Translations under genes and position numbers: made by a program | The notes under the pieces: model-generated | What the model was told of the DNA's origin: nothing | Database searches by the model: none | What the model saw: only the letters and a program-made list of their open reading frames with translations | Origin: an uncultured Microbulbifer sp. | Lineage (GTDB): Bacteria; Pseudomonadota; Gammaproteobacteria; Pseudomonadales; Cellvibrionaceae | Direction of reading: 5' to 3' | DNA: 64,000 nucleotides | Assembly (NCBI RefSeq): GCF_947489355.1 | Contig: NZ_CANLDD010000021.1 | Location: forward strand, 1 to 64,000 | Shown: positions 47,624 to 57,583 of the stretch, one piece after another | Layout: each line of letters starts with the position of its first letter | How positions within the stretch are numbered: position 1 is the stretch's first letter

Positions 47624-48457
47624 GAGTATTCTTTCTTCCTAATACATCATTGAAGATATGCCATTGGGAATCAATGGGTCAATAATATTTTCTCATAACT
47701 GCTTCCATCGGCTTCTTCTTTGACTAAGGACCACCCCCCTAATGTGATTAAACTGTATAATTTGAAAAGAGGTAATTTTTTAGCAAAGACCTGTTGTCCC
47801 GACTGCCATTTGCGAAACCAATGTAAATGGCCGCGAGATAAAGCGCTTTAATTTCTCAAGGCTCTGTTCAAACCGATCCCGAGAACCAGCCGTGCCAGAT
47901 TCAGAAGATGACGGCGTGTAGTTGGTGTGAAGCCGCAGCCCGCGCGCAGCATACAGGGTGATTGTGGCGCACAGTGCATCCTGCCATCCATTCTCGCATA
48001 GCGACTGGCATGTGCCATCAAGGCAGATAGAGATTGACGATACGGGTGATTCGAGTTTGGAGCGTTCACGTTCAACGGTCTTAAAGACTTCAGCATTTAA
48101 ATCAACGCCATCCGACCACTGTTTCATGTATAAACGAATCAGCCTCCGATTCGGATTGCCTTCGAGGTCATTCCCAGTTGATGGGGCAATCATTTTTGCC
48201 GGTCTCGTCGTTGCCCAACCCACAACACCGCTATTAAAATCAAGCATGGAGGATATAGATCTGCCGCCACTGCCCTGATAATCATGCCTATCAAGAGCTT
48301 TATGAAGACTGTCTTCTTCGGCAAGCAGGTTGCCTTTCCGGACAGAAATTTCAATCTGAATGGTTATAGTGGGGCTGTTACGAGAAATTTGAGCTGTGGT
48401 CATTGCAGTGTCGGACAGTTGATGACTGTTTTATTGTATTAATCAAAGAGAACACTC
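47624..48457 (-). mobile_element. deleted ISKra4-like element (copy B)
   Basis: Both terminal repeats remain: the left at 48436-48457 (GAGTGTTCTCTTTGATTAATAC on the minus strand) and the right at 47624-47645. A 207-aa open frame (47,780-48,403, MTTAQISRNSPTITIQIEIS) keeps the N-terminal part of the transposase. Relative to the intact copy it lacks about 70 residues near the start and all the middle-to-C-terminal half. The DNA match resumes with the last ~75 bases of the element (GATTCCCAATGGCATATCTT). It is a deletion derivative without a functional transposase, possibly mobilisable in trans. Confidence 0.85.
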
Positions 48458-48600
48458 TAAAACCGGCAAAGGTCGAGGTTTTTTGTCTGTGGGCCCGGCC
48501 TTCCTTTGGTTGTTATGTGCTGCATTAATTTTGATGCATTAATACGATCATATGTCATTTTAGCAAAAATAGTGATACCAATCGTAAAATAGTTGCAAAA

Positions 48601-48640
48601 TTTATACGAAAAGTGATATGGTTGTCAAAAGACGTATAAA
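48601..48640. promoter_or_regulatory. inverted repeat in promoter of tandem CoA-transferase gene
   Basis: TTTATACG and CGTATAAA face each other 24 bases apart, ending 30 bases before the CoA-transferase ATG. A very similar TTTATACGAA...ATATGG stretch lies at 61114-61132. The arms may bind a regulator of the catabolic genes; this is a guess from symmetry and recurrence. Confidence 0.4.
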
Positions 48641-48669
48641 ACAACAGATAAGGATATTAGGAATAGAGT

Positions 48670-51150
48670 ATGGCTGGAGTACTCGATAAAATTAAAATTC
48701 TCGACCTGTCGCAGGGCATTGCTGGCCCGATGGCCACTATGGTTTTATCTGACAATGGCGCGGAAGTTATCAAGATAGAAGGACCTGACGGCGATTCCAA
48801 TCGAGAGTCACAGCTCGGATACCATGTATGGCAAAGAGGTAAACGTTGCGCCTGCTATGACCTAAGAAATTCTGTTGAGCTTGATCTGTTTTATCAATTG
48901 GTTAGGGGCGCAGATGTTTTGGTCGAGAGTTATTCGCCGGGTGTTGCCAAAAAATTGGGGGTGGATTTTGAGTCCTTGCAGCGGATTAACCCAGCATTAG
49001 TTGTCTGTTCTATCACAGGCTACGGGCGGGATACCCCTTATTCAGATCGCCCCGCTGTCGATGCGCTGGTTTCCGCCAAACTTGGCTTGCACTTTGAGCA
49101 ACGTGGTCGTGTTGGCGCGCAATACCATGTAAAAGGGCATGAAGCGCCATTCGCAGACGTTCAATTTGCGCCTGATGGTGTGGTTGGTCCTCGTCATGAG
49201 GACCGCGATGGTCCGCTTTTTACGGGTACCTATTGGCCCAGTCTGGGCGCAGCTTACGCCGCTATGACTGGCATTAATGCGGCACTTTTAGTGCGCCAAA
49301 AAACGGGGGTTGGCCAGTGGGTTGAAACCAGTTTGATGCAGGGAGCACTGACGGCTGGAACACTGGCATACAGCTATGGAGAATTCCCTGATGCGCCGCA
49401 TTTTTCCACATGGATCAATGATAGTCGCTCACCACGCGGAAATTTTGAATGTGCTGATGGCCGCTGGATAATTAATTGGGTGCCAAATCCCCGGTTTGTG
49501 CTTGGCGCTTCCCGTGGTAGCGCATTGGACCCAGCGCCGGATATGTCATCACGCAACGACCCGGATCGGATCATGCCTGCAATGGACGACATGTTGGTGC
49601 TTGACCACTATTATCCGCAGTTGGTAGAGGCTTTTAAGAAGTTCACTGCCGACGAGTGGGTCGCAGCAGGTGAGGTAGCCGGACAATGTATCCAAAAAAT
49701 ACGCTCACCAGAAGAAGCTTTAAGTGATGAGCTGTTTTTACAAGATGGCTGTGTGGCCAAAATTGACGATCCAACATACGGTGTTACACATCAGGTGGGT
49801 AACCTTTACTCTCTGGAAAACCATAAGGCATATGTAAAGCAGGGCTATGCGGCATCTGGACAGCATACTGAACAAGTACGGCAAGAGGCTGATGGGCAAA
49901 CGCTGGCGACCGACCACTTTGGCAGTGCGTTGTTAAAGCAGCCGCTCGAGGGCGTTACCGTGATTGATTTGGGGCTGGCGATTGCAGGTCCGTTTGGCGC
50001 CCAGTTATTATCTGATCTGGGCGCACGCGTTATCAAGGTAAATGCCACTTACGATTGGTATTGGCATTCTAACGCAATCGCAATGTCGGCCAACCGCGGC
50101 AAAGATAGCATCGCCATTAATATGCGTGATCCCCAGGGTGTTGAAATTATCAAGCAGTTAATTTCCAAAGCCGATGTTGTGATTCACAATATGCGCTACA
50201 AGGCCGTTGAGAACAAAGGTCTGGATTACGCGTCCTTACGGGAGACCCATCCCAGGTTAATTTATTGCCATACACGAGGGTTTGAGAAGAGCCGCAGAGA
50301 AAATTTGCCAGGAAATGATCAAACTGGCTCAGCATTAACCGGAGTACAATGGGAAGATGGTGCCTGTGGTAACGGTGGAAGGCCCTATTGGAGCCTGACA
50401 ACCCTTGGCGATACAGGCAACGGATATCTGGCAGCCAATGCTATTATCCAGGCGTTACTGGAGCGAGAGAAAACCGGCAAGGGGCAATTTGTGGATACGT
50501 CCATTATTAATGCCCACCTCTTTAATGCCTCGCATATTCTTGCGAAAGAAGACGGCAGCGCCGTGCAGCGACCTTATATGACACGCGATGCGCTGGGTTT
50601 TAGTGCAGGCTACCGTTTATACAAGACCCTGGATGATTATATTTGTATAGCACTCAGTGATGAACAACATTGGGAAAAGTTGTTCGTGCAGCTTGAAATT
50701 CCTGAATTAAACATCGATACACGTTTCGCCAGTATCCAGGCACGTCGCGAAAACGATCAGGCACTGACTGAAATACTCATGGAGCGTTTTCAAACTCGTA
50801 ACGCCAAAGAGTGGTTTGACCGACTCGACAGTGCAGGTATTCCCTGCGAGATGGCCGACAACAAATTCAGCCGTGATATGTGGCGGAGTGATTCCTTCCT
50901 ATTGGACCGCAACTGGCTGACATCCTTTCCACACCCGGTGGTTGGCAAGGTTGGTCAGGTCGGTGTTCCCTATGATTTTTCCGCAACCCCTGCGTTGGCA
51001 AAAAGTGGACCATTGATCGTCGGCGAGCAAACTCGAGAGATCCTCAGTGAATTGGGATATGACGAAGCAGGTCAGGCAGCGTTATTTGAGCAACAGGTTG
51101 TCTCGGATGAGTCCTCTTATATGTATCCACTGAAAATTCAGCAAGGCTAA
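48670..51150 (+). CDS. tandem family III CoA-transferase (two CaiB domains)
   Basis: An 826-aa protein containing two complete CoA-transferase family III domains in one chain. Domain 1 (residues 1 to about 390) begins IKILDLSQGIAGPMATMVLSDNGAEVIKIE; its aspartate block is PAVDALVSAK. Domain 2 (about 420-826) begins VTVIDLGLAIAGPFGAQLLSDLGARVIKV, with LPGNDQTGSAL. Family III enzymes form interlocked dimers, so a fused pair could fold as one unit. Roles could be CoA transfer to a steroid side-chain acid or 2-methyl racemisation. It heads the operon with the aldolase pair; an intact IS is inserted just after its stop. Confidence 0.85.
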   Translation: MAGVLDKIKILDLSQGIAGPMATMVLSDNGAEVIKIEGPDGDSNRESQLGYHVWQRGKRCACYDLRNSVELDLFYQLVRGADVLVESYSPGVAKKLGVDFESLQRINPALVVCSITGYGRDTPYSDRPAVDALVSAKLGLHFEQRGRVGAQYHVKGHEAPFADVQFAPDGVVGPRHEDRDGPLFTGTYWPSLGAAYAAMTGINAALLVRQKTGVGQWVETSLMQGALTAGTLAYSYGEFPDAPHFSTWINDSRSPRGNFECADGRWIINWVPNPRFVLGASRGSALDPAPDMSSRNDPDRIMPAMDDMLVLDHYYPQLVEAFKKFTADEWVAAGEVAGQCIQKIRSPEEALSDELFLQDGCVAKIDDPTYGVTHQVGNLYSLENHKAYVKQGYAASGQHTEQVRQEADGQTLATDHFGSALLKQPLEGVTVIDLGLAIAGPFGAQLLSDLGARVIKVNATYDWYWHSNAIAMSANRGKDSIAINMRDPQGVEIIKQLISKADVVIHNMRYKAVENKGLDYASLRETHPRLIYCHTRGFEKSRRENLPGNDQTGSALTGVQWEDGACGNGGRPYWSLTTLGDTGNGYLAANAIIQALLEREKTGKGQFVDTSIINAHLFNASHILAKEDGSAVQRPYMTRDALGFSAGYRLYKTLDDYICIALSDEQHWEKLFVQLEIPELNIDTRFASIQARRENDQALTEILMERFQTRNAKEWFDRLDSAGIPCEMADNKFSRDMWRSDSFLLDRNWLTSFPHPVVGKVGQVGVPYDFSATPALAKSGPLIVGEQTREILSELGYDEAGQAALFEQQVVSDESSYMYPLKIQQG

Positions 51151-51177
51151 GTATTTTATATCAAGTTATAACAAAGT

Positions 51178-52542
51178 GAGTGTCCTCTCTGAATAATACA
51201 ATAAAATAACTATCAACTGCCTGATACTGCAATGAGCACAACACAAATTTCGCGTAACAGCCACACTATAACCATTCAGATTGAAGTTCCCATCCAGCAA
51301 GACAACCTGCTTGCCAGTGAAGAAGATCTTCAAAAAGCCCTTAATGAGGCAGGCAAGCGGGGTACCGCTGAGATTCTGACGCATTACGAGATACCAGGCC
51401 GTAAGCCTGTCATCGTCAATGGACGTAAGCTAACCTATAAGCATCAAGTGGCTAAATGTTATGAAACACCTTATGGGGCTGTCTCACTAAAAAGAGATGT
51501 GTATCAGGGCAGTGGTGGCGGTTCTACATTTTCACCGCTTGACTTTAATGCCAGAATTGTGGGTTCGGCAACACCGAAACTGGCCAAAATGGTGGCTTGG
51601 AAATACAGTAAAATGGCTGCCCCGGCTGTTGAGGAAGACCTGGCACTCAACCATAATCGAGATCTCGCTCGCTCATACATCAAGCGGTTGTCAGATGACG
51701 TTGGTTCTCTTGCTGAAACCTATAAGGGAACCGGGTATGAACTCCCCAAGCTGGATGTATCTGTATCTGCAATCTCTATCAGCCTTGATGGCACTTGCAA
51801 GCTACTGTGCGATGACGGATGGCGTGAAGCAATATGCGGCACAATTAGCTTGTATGATGATTCCGGACATCGGCTTCACACCATATACACGGCATCAGTC
51901 TCTGAAGATGACAGAGCGGGTTTTCTGGATCAGCTAGAACAGGAAATTGAGAAGGTCAAAGTGGTTTATCCTGAAGTCAAATACATTGGTATCACAGATG
52001 CTACTCGGGACAACTGGTCTTTTCTGAAAAAACATACCGCTTTTCGGATTTTAGATTTTTACCATTTATCTGAATACATTTCGAATGTCTCCTACGCCTT
52101 GTTTCCCAAAAATGAATCCCAGAGAAAAATATGGCTGGAGGAATGGCTGCACCGATTGAAACATAAGCAGGGCGCTGCCCGTCGGTTACTATGCTATTTG
52201 GAGTCAGCTGAGCTACCAAAAAAAACAATCTCACTCATTGAAAAGCATTATCAAGCGATCAGCTATCTAAAGGTTAATCATACGCTTATGCGTTATTCCC
52301 AAGCGGTCAAACAGAGCTGGCCAATAAGCTCGGGGGCCACAGAATCTGCCAGTAAAACACTGGTTAAACGGCGTTTATGTAATACCGGCATGAGGTGGAA
52401 GCATGGCAGTGCCGCTGCTGTATTAAGGATCAGAGCCCACACCCAAACAAGTGGCCGGTGGGAGCAATTATGGAAAAATATTATGGGCTCAGTGATTCCC
52501 GTTGGCATATCTTTAACTAAGTATTAATCGAAAAGAGCACTG
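51178..52542 (+). mobile_element. intact ISKra4-type insertion sequence
   Basis: A roughly 1.37-kb insertion. The left terminal repeat GAGTGTCCTCTCTGAATAATAC (51178-51199) and the right repeat (52521-52542, reverse complement CAGTGCTCTTTTCGATTAATAC) agree at about 15 of 22 positions. One full transposase gene fills the interior. AAAGTGA occurs just outside or at each end (51173 and 52546), possibly a target duplication. It separates the tandem CoA-transferase gene from the DUF35-aldolase genes, and may supply or block transcription to them. Confidence 0.85.
51232..52527 (+). CDS. ISKra4-family transposase
   Basis: A 431-aa DDE transposase of the ISKra4 type. Candidate catalytic residues are Asp in SLDGTCK (about residue 185), Asp in [12 protein letters not shown] and Glu in [12 protein letters not shown]. 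It begins with [18 protein letters not shown] and the DNA around the start is shared by two decayed copies, fixing the ATG. The frame is open from end to end with no missing block, so the element may be active. It is the only intact transposase in the window and the likely source of trans-acting enzyme for deletion derivatives at 47.6 kb. Confidence 0.9.
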   Translation: MSTTQISRNSHTITIQIEVPIQQDNLLASEEDLQKALNEAGKRGTAEILTHYEIPGRKPVIVNGRKLTYKHQVAKCYETPYGAVSLKRDVYQGSGGGSTFSPLDFNARIVGSATPKLAKMVAWKYSKMAAPAVEEDLALNHNRDLARSYIKRLSDDVGSLAETYKGTGYELPKLDVSVSAISISLDGTCKLLCDDGWREAICGTISLYDDSGHRLHTIYTASVSEDDRAGFLDQLEQEIEKVKVVYPEVKYIGITDATRDNWSFLKKHTAFRILDFYHLSEYISNVSYALFPKNESQRKIWLEEWLHRLKHKQGAARRLLCYLESAELPKKTISLIEKHYQAISYLKVNHTLMRYSQAVKQSWPISSGATESASKTLVKRRLCNTGMRWKHGSAAAVLRIRAHTQTSGRWEQLWKNIMGSVIPVGISLTKY

Positions 52543-52551
52543 AATAAAGTG

Positions 52552-52968
52552 ATGCGGCCAGATCCTATACCGAGCCCTGCAAACCAGTTCTTTTGGGATG
52601 CGCTTAATCGCAATGAATTGCAGATTCAACAATGTGCTCAGTGCCAAACCTTCTTGCACCCACCGCGTCCGATGTGCCCCCATTGTCATAGCCTTGAGCA
52701 CAACCATATAACAGTAGACGGTAAGGCCGTATTATATAGCTGGTGCATACCTCGCCACCCACAAATTCCGATGTTTGAATACCCGTTAATTACTGCCCTG
52801 GTGGATTTATCTGGTGGTGTCCGCTTGTTAAGTAATTTGATAGAGTGCCAGACTAGTGAGTTAAAGCCCGGAATGGCACTTGAGGTTTGTTTTGTAAAGA
52901 CAATCGGTGGTAAGACTATTCATCAATTTCGCCCACTGCAATCGGACGCTGAGGGTATCCATGACTAA
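52552..52968 (+). CDS. DUF35/OB-fold zinc-ribbon acyl-CoA-associated protein
   Basis: A 138-aa protein with an N-terminal zinc ribbon (Cys28, Cys31, Cys42, Cys45 in CAQC ... CPHC) and a C-terminal OB-fold (DUF35). Such proteins pair with thiolase-like partners; in steroid side-chain degradation the Ltp2-DUF35 pair is a retro-aldolase releasing a short acyl-CoA from the C17 side chain. Its last 8 bases overlap the next gene (ATGACTAA), indicating coupled translation. The ATG at 52552 is used; a GTG three bases earlier is possible. It follows the ISKra4 element by 10 bases, so its promoter or ribosome site may come from the element. Confidence 0.85.
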   Translation: MRPDPIPSPANQFFWDALNRNELQIQQCAQCQTFLHPPRPMCPHCHSLEHNHITVDGKAVLYSWCIPRHPQIPMFEYPLITALVDLSGGVRLLSNLIECQTSELKPGMALEVCFVKTIGGKTIHQFRPLQSDAEGIHD

Positions 52969-54112
52969 GCTGAATGCATCAATTGTGGGGATCGGCCAAA
53001 CTGAGTTTTCAAAAAACTCTGGTAGAAGTGAGCTGCAACTCGCTTGCGAATGTATCAAACAGGCACTTGATGATTCCGGTTTATCGCCTTCAGATGTCGA
53101 TGGTATGAGTACGTTTACGCTTGACAATAATGAAGACATTGACCTGGTGCGATCGCTTGGTATTGAAAACCTACGTTTTTCCTCTCGAGTACCTCACGGT
53201 GGAGGTGGAGCTTGTGGTGTTGTGTCACACTCAGCGGCGGCAATAACCGCAGGATTGGCTGACGTGGTGGTTGTTTGGCGTGCTATGAATGAACGTTCTG
53301 GGCAACGCTTTGGCCAGGCACAAACGACGGCAGGCGGGCCGGGTTCTGGTACTGATTTCATGACTTGGAGTATGCCATTTGGTGCACTGACGCCGGCCAG
53401 TTGGATGGCAATGAACCTACAGCGGTACATGGATATATATGGTGTCAGTAATGTCGATCTTGGTCATGTCTCCGTTACAATGAGAAAGCATGCAGCAACA
53501 AACCCTGCAGCCTGGTTTTATCAAAAACCCATTACCTTGGAAGAACATCAGGCGTCAAAGTGGATTATAGAGCCAACCCTGCGTTTACTTGATTGTTGCC
53601 AAGAGAGTGATGGTGGAGTTGCCATGGTCATAACCAGTAATGATCGGGCGAACGAGCTAAAGCAAACACCAGTGAATATAAAGGCCGCCTCGCAAATGGT
53701 GCCTCACGGCGTTGAAGTTGTCACCAATTATTATCATGGAGAGTTATCGATATTTAAGGAAGCGCTGTTATTGAGCAAAGAACTATATCGGCAATCGAAT
53801 TTGAGTTCAGGCGATTTTCAGGTGGCGATGCTCTATGACCACTTTACACCGATTGTGTTAATGCAACTCGAAGCTTTTGGTTTTTGCAATTACGGACAAG
53901 GTAAAAACTTTGTAAGTGAAGGGAATATCGCCCTGGATGGTCGAATTCCAGTTAATCCGAATGGCGGCCTTATTGGTGAAGCGTACATACACGGCGTTAA
54001 TAACATTGTTGAAGGGGTGAGGCAGTTGCGTGGAAGTGCCGTTAATCAGGTAAGGAATGTTGAGCATGTTCTGGTGTCAGCGGGCATGAGTGGGCTAATT
54101 CTGAATGTTTAA
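52961..54112 (+). CDS. Ltp2-like side-chain aldolase (thiolase fold)
   Basis: A 383-aa thiolase-fold protein of the sterol carrier protein x/lipid transfer type. It starts MTKLNASIVGIGQTEFSKNSGRSE and has the SRVPHGGGGACG and AYIHGVNNI blocks typical of Ltp2. There is no CxS thiolase nucleophile: the equivalent region is GGGACGVVSHSAAA. Ltp2 with DUF35 cleaves 17-hydroxy side-chain CoA esters. The upstream frame to 52907 is disregarded because ATG 52961 carries GAGGG upstream and begins the conserved domain. It is translationally coupled to the DUF35 gene. Confidence 0.85.
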   Translation: MTKLNASIVGIGQTEFSKNSGRSELQLACECIKQALDDSGLSPSDVDGMSTFTLDNNEDIDLVRSLGIENLRFSSRVPHGGGGACGVVSHSAAAITAGLADVVVVWRAMNERSGQRFGQAQTTAGGPGSGTDFMTWSMPFGALTPASWMAMNLQRYMDIYGVSNVDLGHVSVTMRKHAATNPAAWFYQKPITLEEHQASKWIIEPTLRLLDCCQESDGGVAMVITSNDRANELKQTPVNIKAASQMVPHGVEVVTNYYHGELSIFKEALLLSKELYRQSNLSSGDFQVAMLYDHFTPIVLMQLEAFGFCNYGQGKNFVSEGNIALDGRIPVNPNGGLIGEAYIHGVNNIVEGVRQLRGSAVNQVRNVEHVLVSAGMSGLILNV

Positions 54113-54140
54113 AGAGTTAGACAATGCTGTAACATTGACC

Positions 54141-54263
54141 CACTAGTAAGACAGGAGAGGAGAAACGCCTCTTCCTCGGAATCACATAAGGCATCGATGT
54201 CGATTACAAGCGTACAGGGTTATATTCACGGCGCGCTCTGGAGTATCTTCTGAACCGGTAGTA
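54141..54263 (-). repeat. MITE-like palindromic repeat, copy 5
   Basis: A 123-bp, shorter copy in the orientation of copy 3 (starts CACTAGTAAGACAGG, ends CCGGTAGTA). The centre GATTACAAGCGTACAGGGTTATATTCACGG in parts matches the other copies. It follows the aldolase stop by 29 bases and abuts a deleted ISKra4-like element. Confidence 0.82.
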
Positions 54264-54271
54264 ACCACTCG

Positions 54272-54901
54272 GGGCACCTTCTCTGATTAATACCATAAAA
54301 TCTCCACGTTACCAGAATGGTTGTGATTAATTCTGAAATCATTAAATAACCAACAACTGGCTGATACGGCAATGCTCATCACTCATATTCATCAGGCTGA
54401 ATTGCCTGCCCGGAAACGAAAACTGCTTGTCAGTGAAAACGGATCTGTAAAAATCCTTCATGCGACTGAAAACATTATAATACATTATGTGATGCCAGAC
54501 CGTGAGCCGGGCATAGCAAACAGTTTTACCTGAAGCGCACCCAGAGCAGCAGCCAGTATGCTACATTTTTATAGATTCGATGAGCTGCCAAAGAAATTTC
54601 ACCCATTGAAAAAAGTACCAAGCGATACGAATTCTAAAAGCAATTAAAAGCTTGTGCATCATTTAAAAGAGATCGAACAACTGACTGATAAATTTAAACA
54701 TTTCAAGAGCCATCCAAAAATTGGTTAAACAGTCAGAATAAAATTTTGCATAAGATACAATATTCCAGTATTTCTTTCACATTAAGAGTGCGGGCTCTTA
54801 TTCAAACTGGAAACAGCTTAGAGAAGTTACGGAGTAACAATATAGCTTTACTGATTTTCGCGGGCAGTATTATTATCTTACATTAATCAAAGATAGTATC
54901 C
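54272..54901 (+). mobile_element. deleted ISKra4-like element (copy C)
   Basis: A heavily decayed relative of the intact element. It retains a left repeat (GGGCACCTTCTCTGATTAATAC, 54272), the transposase start (CTGATACGGCAATGCTCATC), the piece GCTACATTTTTATAGATTCGATGAGCTGCC near 54560 in parts, CATTAAGAGTGCGGGCTC near 54783, and a right repeat near 54880. No frame is open. It lies 9 bases from MITE copy 5. Confidence 0.78.
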
Positions 54902-55060
54902 TGGCATGTTAGAAACTTGGTCTTTATAATGATTTTTCTTCAGCGCCATTGATGTTTCATGCCAAGGAAGATAATAAGGATTTATAATCACTGGAACAGC
55001 AGGATAATAGAGCAGTCATTGACTAATATTTTAATAATAATAGAACAGGGGATAATTAGT

Positions 55061-57397
55061 ATGAAAATTACAACAATAATATCATTTTGCCCATTACTGG
55101 CAGGTGCCATACTACTAACGCTACTTGTGTTTAATCCCGCTTATGGTGAGGGGCTTACTCTCGAAGAAATAACTGTTACCGCTGAACGTAGATCAGAATC
55201 GATACAGGAGGTTCCGATTTCGTTGACTGCTTTTGACGAACTGGGGCTTGAACAACGTGGTATAGATGAACTCTACGATCTTGGAACTAATGTGCCCAAC
55301 TTATCAGTATCTCCTTTTCCTTCTGACAAGAATACAATCCGATTAATGATTCGCGGGCTTGGTCAATTGGATACACAGATAACACAAGATCCTTCCGTGG
55401 CATTGTATATCGATGGAGTTTATGTTGGTTCTTCGATTGGATCTGGCTCAGAAATTGTTGAGCTTCAGCGTGTCGAAATCTTACGAGGACCACAGGGAAG
55501 CCTGTATGGCCGCAACTCTACCGGTGGCGCTGTTAATTTAATTACTACTAAACCTGTGCTGGAAGAATTTGGCTTTAAGCAGGTATTAACTGGCGGTAAT
55601 CTCGACCATTTTAAAACCAAAACCAGCGTCAATTTTCCACTTGGGGAAACATCTGCCCTTAAACTATCAGCATTGATATCAAAAAGGGATGGCACTGTTG
55701 AAGCCATAGGTGATTCTCTTGACTATGGTGAAGAAGATCGAGAGGCTTATAGGCTTGAATTTATCAGCGATATCTCTGAGAACTTTATACTGGATTATGC
55801 CTACGATACCTCTGATGTAAAAGATACCAGTCGATATCAACAGGTGATTGCAGGGGGAGATCTGACCTCAGTGCTTGCAGGACCAATTCTTTCACAATTG
55901 TTAAATCCGGCGCTCCCACCCAATATCCTTGTCAATCTTATTGGCGTAGCGGAACATGACATTCCAGCGCAAATGGATCGCCTGGATAGCGTAACAGCAG
56001 TGAGGCCACTGCAGGACAACCTGTTAGAAGTGGATGGCCACAACCTCACATTGACCTGGAATGTTTTTGAGAATTTAATCATTAAATCAATCACAGGCTA
56101 TCGAGCAGTAAATAGCAGTTTCTTCCATGATAGTGCACCAGCTGTAAGAAGTGCAATCGGGATCGCCCTGGCTGAGCCAGCATTAGGATTACCAGAGGGG
56201 TTTATTCTTGTTCCTGCAGTGCCTCTGGGTGCAACCTCAGAGGGACGTCGTACCCTGGATTTTGAACAAACGACACAAGAAATCCAATTGATTGGTTCAA
56301 CGGATACACTCGAATACATTGCGGGTGTCTACTACTATTCAGATAAAGCATACTCTGATTTAGTTGGCACTTCTTTTAATATAGCACGAGCATTTGAATT
56401 CACCAACTCTGAAAATGATTCTATTGCAGTATTCGGGCAGGCAACTTACACCCCAAATGAAGGTCCCTGGACATACACTTTAGGTGCACGTTTTGCTAGG
56501 GATAGTCGACGAGCATTTCGATTCAACCCGAATTCACCTACTTTCGCGGAGAGTGCACCTCTTGGTGCATCCTACGATCGGAATTTTAGTAATTTTGATC
56601 CATCCTTCACAGTTACCTATGACATTGATGAAAATAGCAGCATTTATGCCAAGGTTGTTTCCGGGTATAAATCGGGTGGCACATCTACTCGATCATCGAA
56701 TTTAGCATTGTATACAGTCGGTTTCAAACCAGAAGAAACGTTAGCTTATGAATTTGGCTTTAAAGGCGACTTTATCGACTCTCGCCTGAGGCTGAACCTA
56801 GCTGTTTTTCAAATGGAAGTCAATAATTACCAAACGAGTGTGCAAACCGGCATAGGAAGTGCTGATCGGGACTTTATTGGTATTAATGGCGTTAAAATTT
56901 ATGGCACCGAAGCGGATTTACAGATTGCCCTAACCGAAAGCCTCAGAACATCCTTGAGTCTTGGTTTACTGGAGAGCGATTTGGGTGTTGGGAGCGTTTC
57001 GATACCTGGACTGCCTGATGCCGTTTTGATTGATGGCTTGGCTTATGCACCTGATCAATCGGGCACACTTGCTTTCAACTATACTTCGAATTTCAATCAA
57101 TGGAATCTAGATGCGTATCTTGGCTATAACTATCAGGGAGGGGGTCGACACAGTTCAGTGAATAGTGCTGATAGTGTCGTGATGGATTCGTACGCAGTTA
57201 TCGATGCGTCCTTGTCTTTTACGCTGAACCACGCAGATAAACATGAAATCAAGCTCACATTCTGGGGCAAAAATCTAGCCGATGAAGAGTATCTCACCAC
57301 CAACTTTAGTGGCACCGCAGTACCTTTCGGTTTAGATGAATTAGCAAACTTTGGTGATCCAAAAACCTTCGGTGTAACGGCTGCTTATATGTATTAA
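55061..57397 (+). CDS. TonB-dependent receptor
   Basis: A 778-aa TonB-dependent receptor. Signal peptide residues 1-27 (ends NPAYG), TonB region LTLEEITVTAERRSESIQEVP, plug with VEILRGPQGSLYGRNSTGGAVNLITTKP (in parts), and a barrel ending PKTFGVTAAYMY. The final Tyr replaces the usual Phe/Trp. The ATG at 55061 (AGGGGA upstream) is preferred over an earlier in-frame ATG because it begins a clean signal peptide. It is followed on the same strand by SDR and P450 genes. Likely imports the hydrophobic substrate; specificity unknown. Confidence 0.88.
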   Translation: MKITTIISFCPLLAGAILLTLLVFNPAYGEGLTLEEITVTAERRSESIQEVPISLTAFDELGLEQRGIDELYDLGTNVPNLSVSPFPSDKNTIRLMIRGLGQLDTQITQDPSVALYIDGVYVGSSIGSGSEIVELQRVEILRGPQGSLYGRNSTGGAVNLITTKPVLEEFGFKQVLTGGNLDHFKTKTSVNFPLGETSALKLSALISKRDGTVEAIGDSLDYGEEDREAYRLEFISDISENFILDYAYDTSDVKDTSRYQQVIAGGDLTSVLAGPILSQLLNPALPPNILVNLIGVAEHDIPAQMDRLDSVTAVRPLQDNLLEVDGHNLTLTWNVFENLIIKSITGYRAVNSSFFHDSAPAVRSAIGIALAEPALGLPEGFILVPAVPLGATSEGRRTLDFEQTTQEIQLIGSTDTLEYIAGVYYYSDKAYSDLVGTSFNIARAFEFTNSENDSIAVFGQATYTPNEGPWTYTLGARFARDSRRAFRFNPNSPTFAESAPLGASYDRNFSNFDPSFTVTYDIDENSSIYAKVVSGYKSGGTSTRSSNLALYTVGFKPEETLAYEFGFKGDFIDSRLRLNLAVFQMEVNNYQTSVQTGIGSADRDFIGINGVKIYGTEADLQIALTESLRTSLSLGLLESDLGVGSVSIPGLPDAVLIDGLAYAPDQSGTLAFNYTSNFNQWNLDAYLGYNYQGGGRHSSVNSADSVVMDSYAVIDASLSFTLNHADKHEIKLTFWGKNLADEEYLTTNFSGTAVPFGLDELANFGDPKTFGVTAAYMY

Positions 57398-57583
57398 AAT
57401 AATACCTTATGAATACACTGATCCACTTTCTAGTCGAAAATAATCCGATCAAGTCAGTGGATTGCTGAAATCTGTAAATTCAAAGTAATACGACATTAGA
57501 AATGGTTTACCTACGAAAAGAGCAAAACCATAGTATAAATCATACCAGAACAAAAAATATTATAAATTAGATGGGTCGATGAT

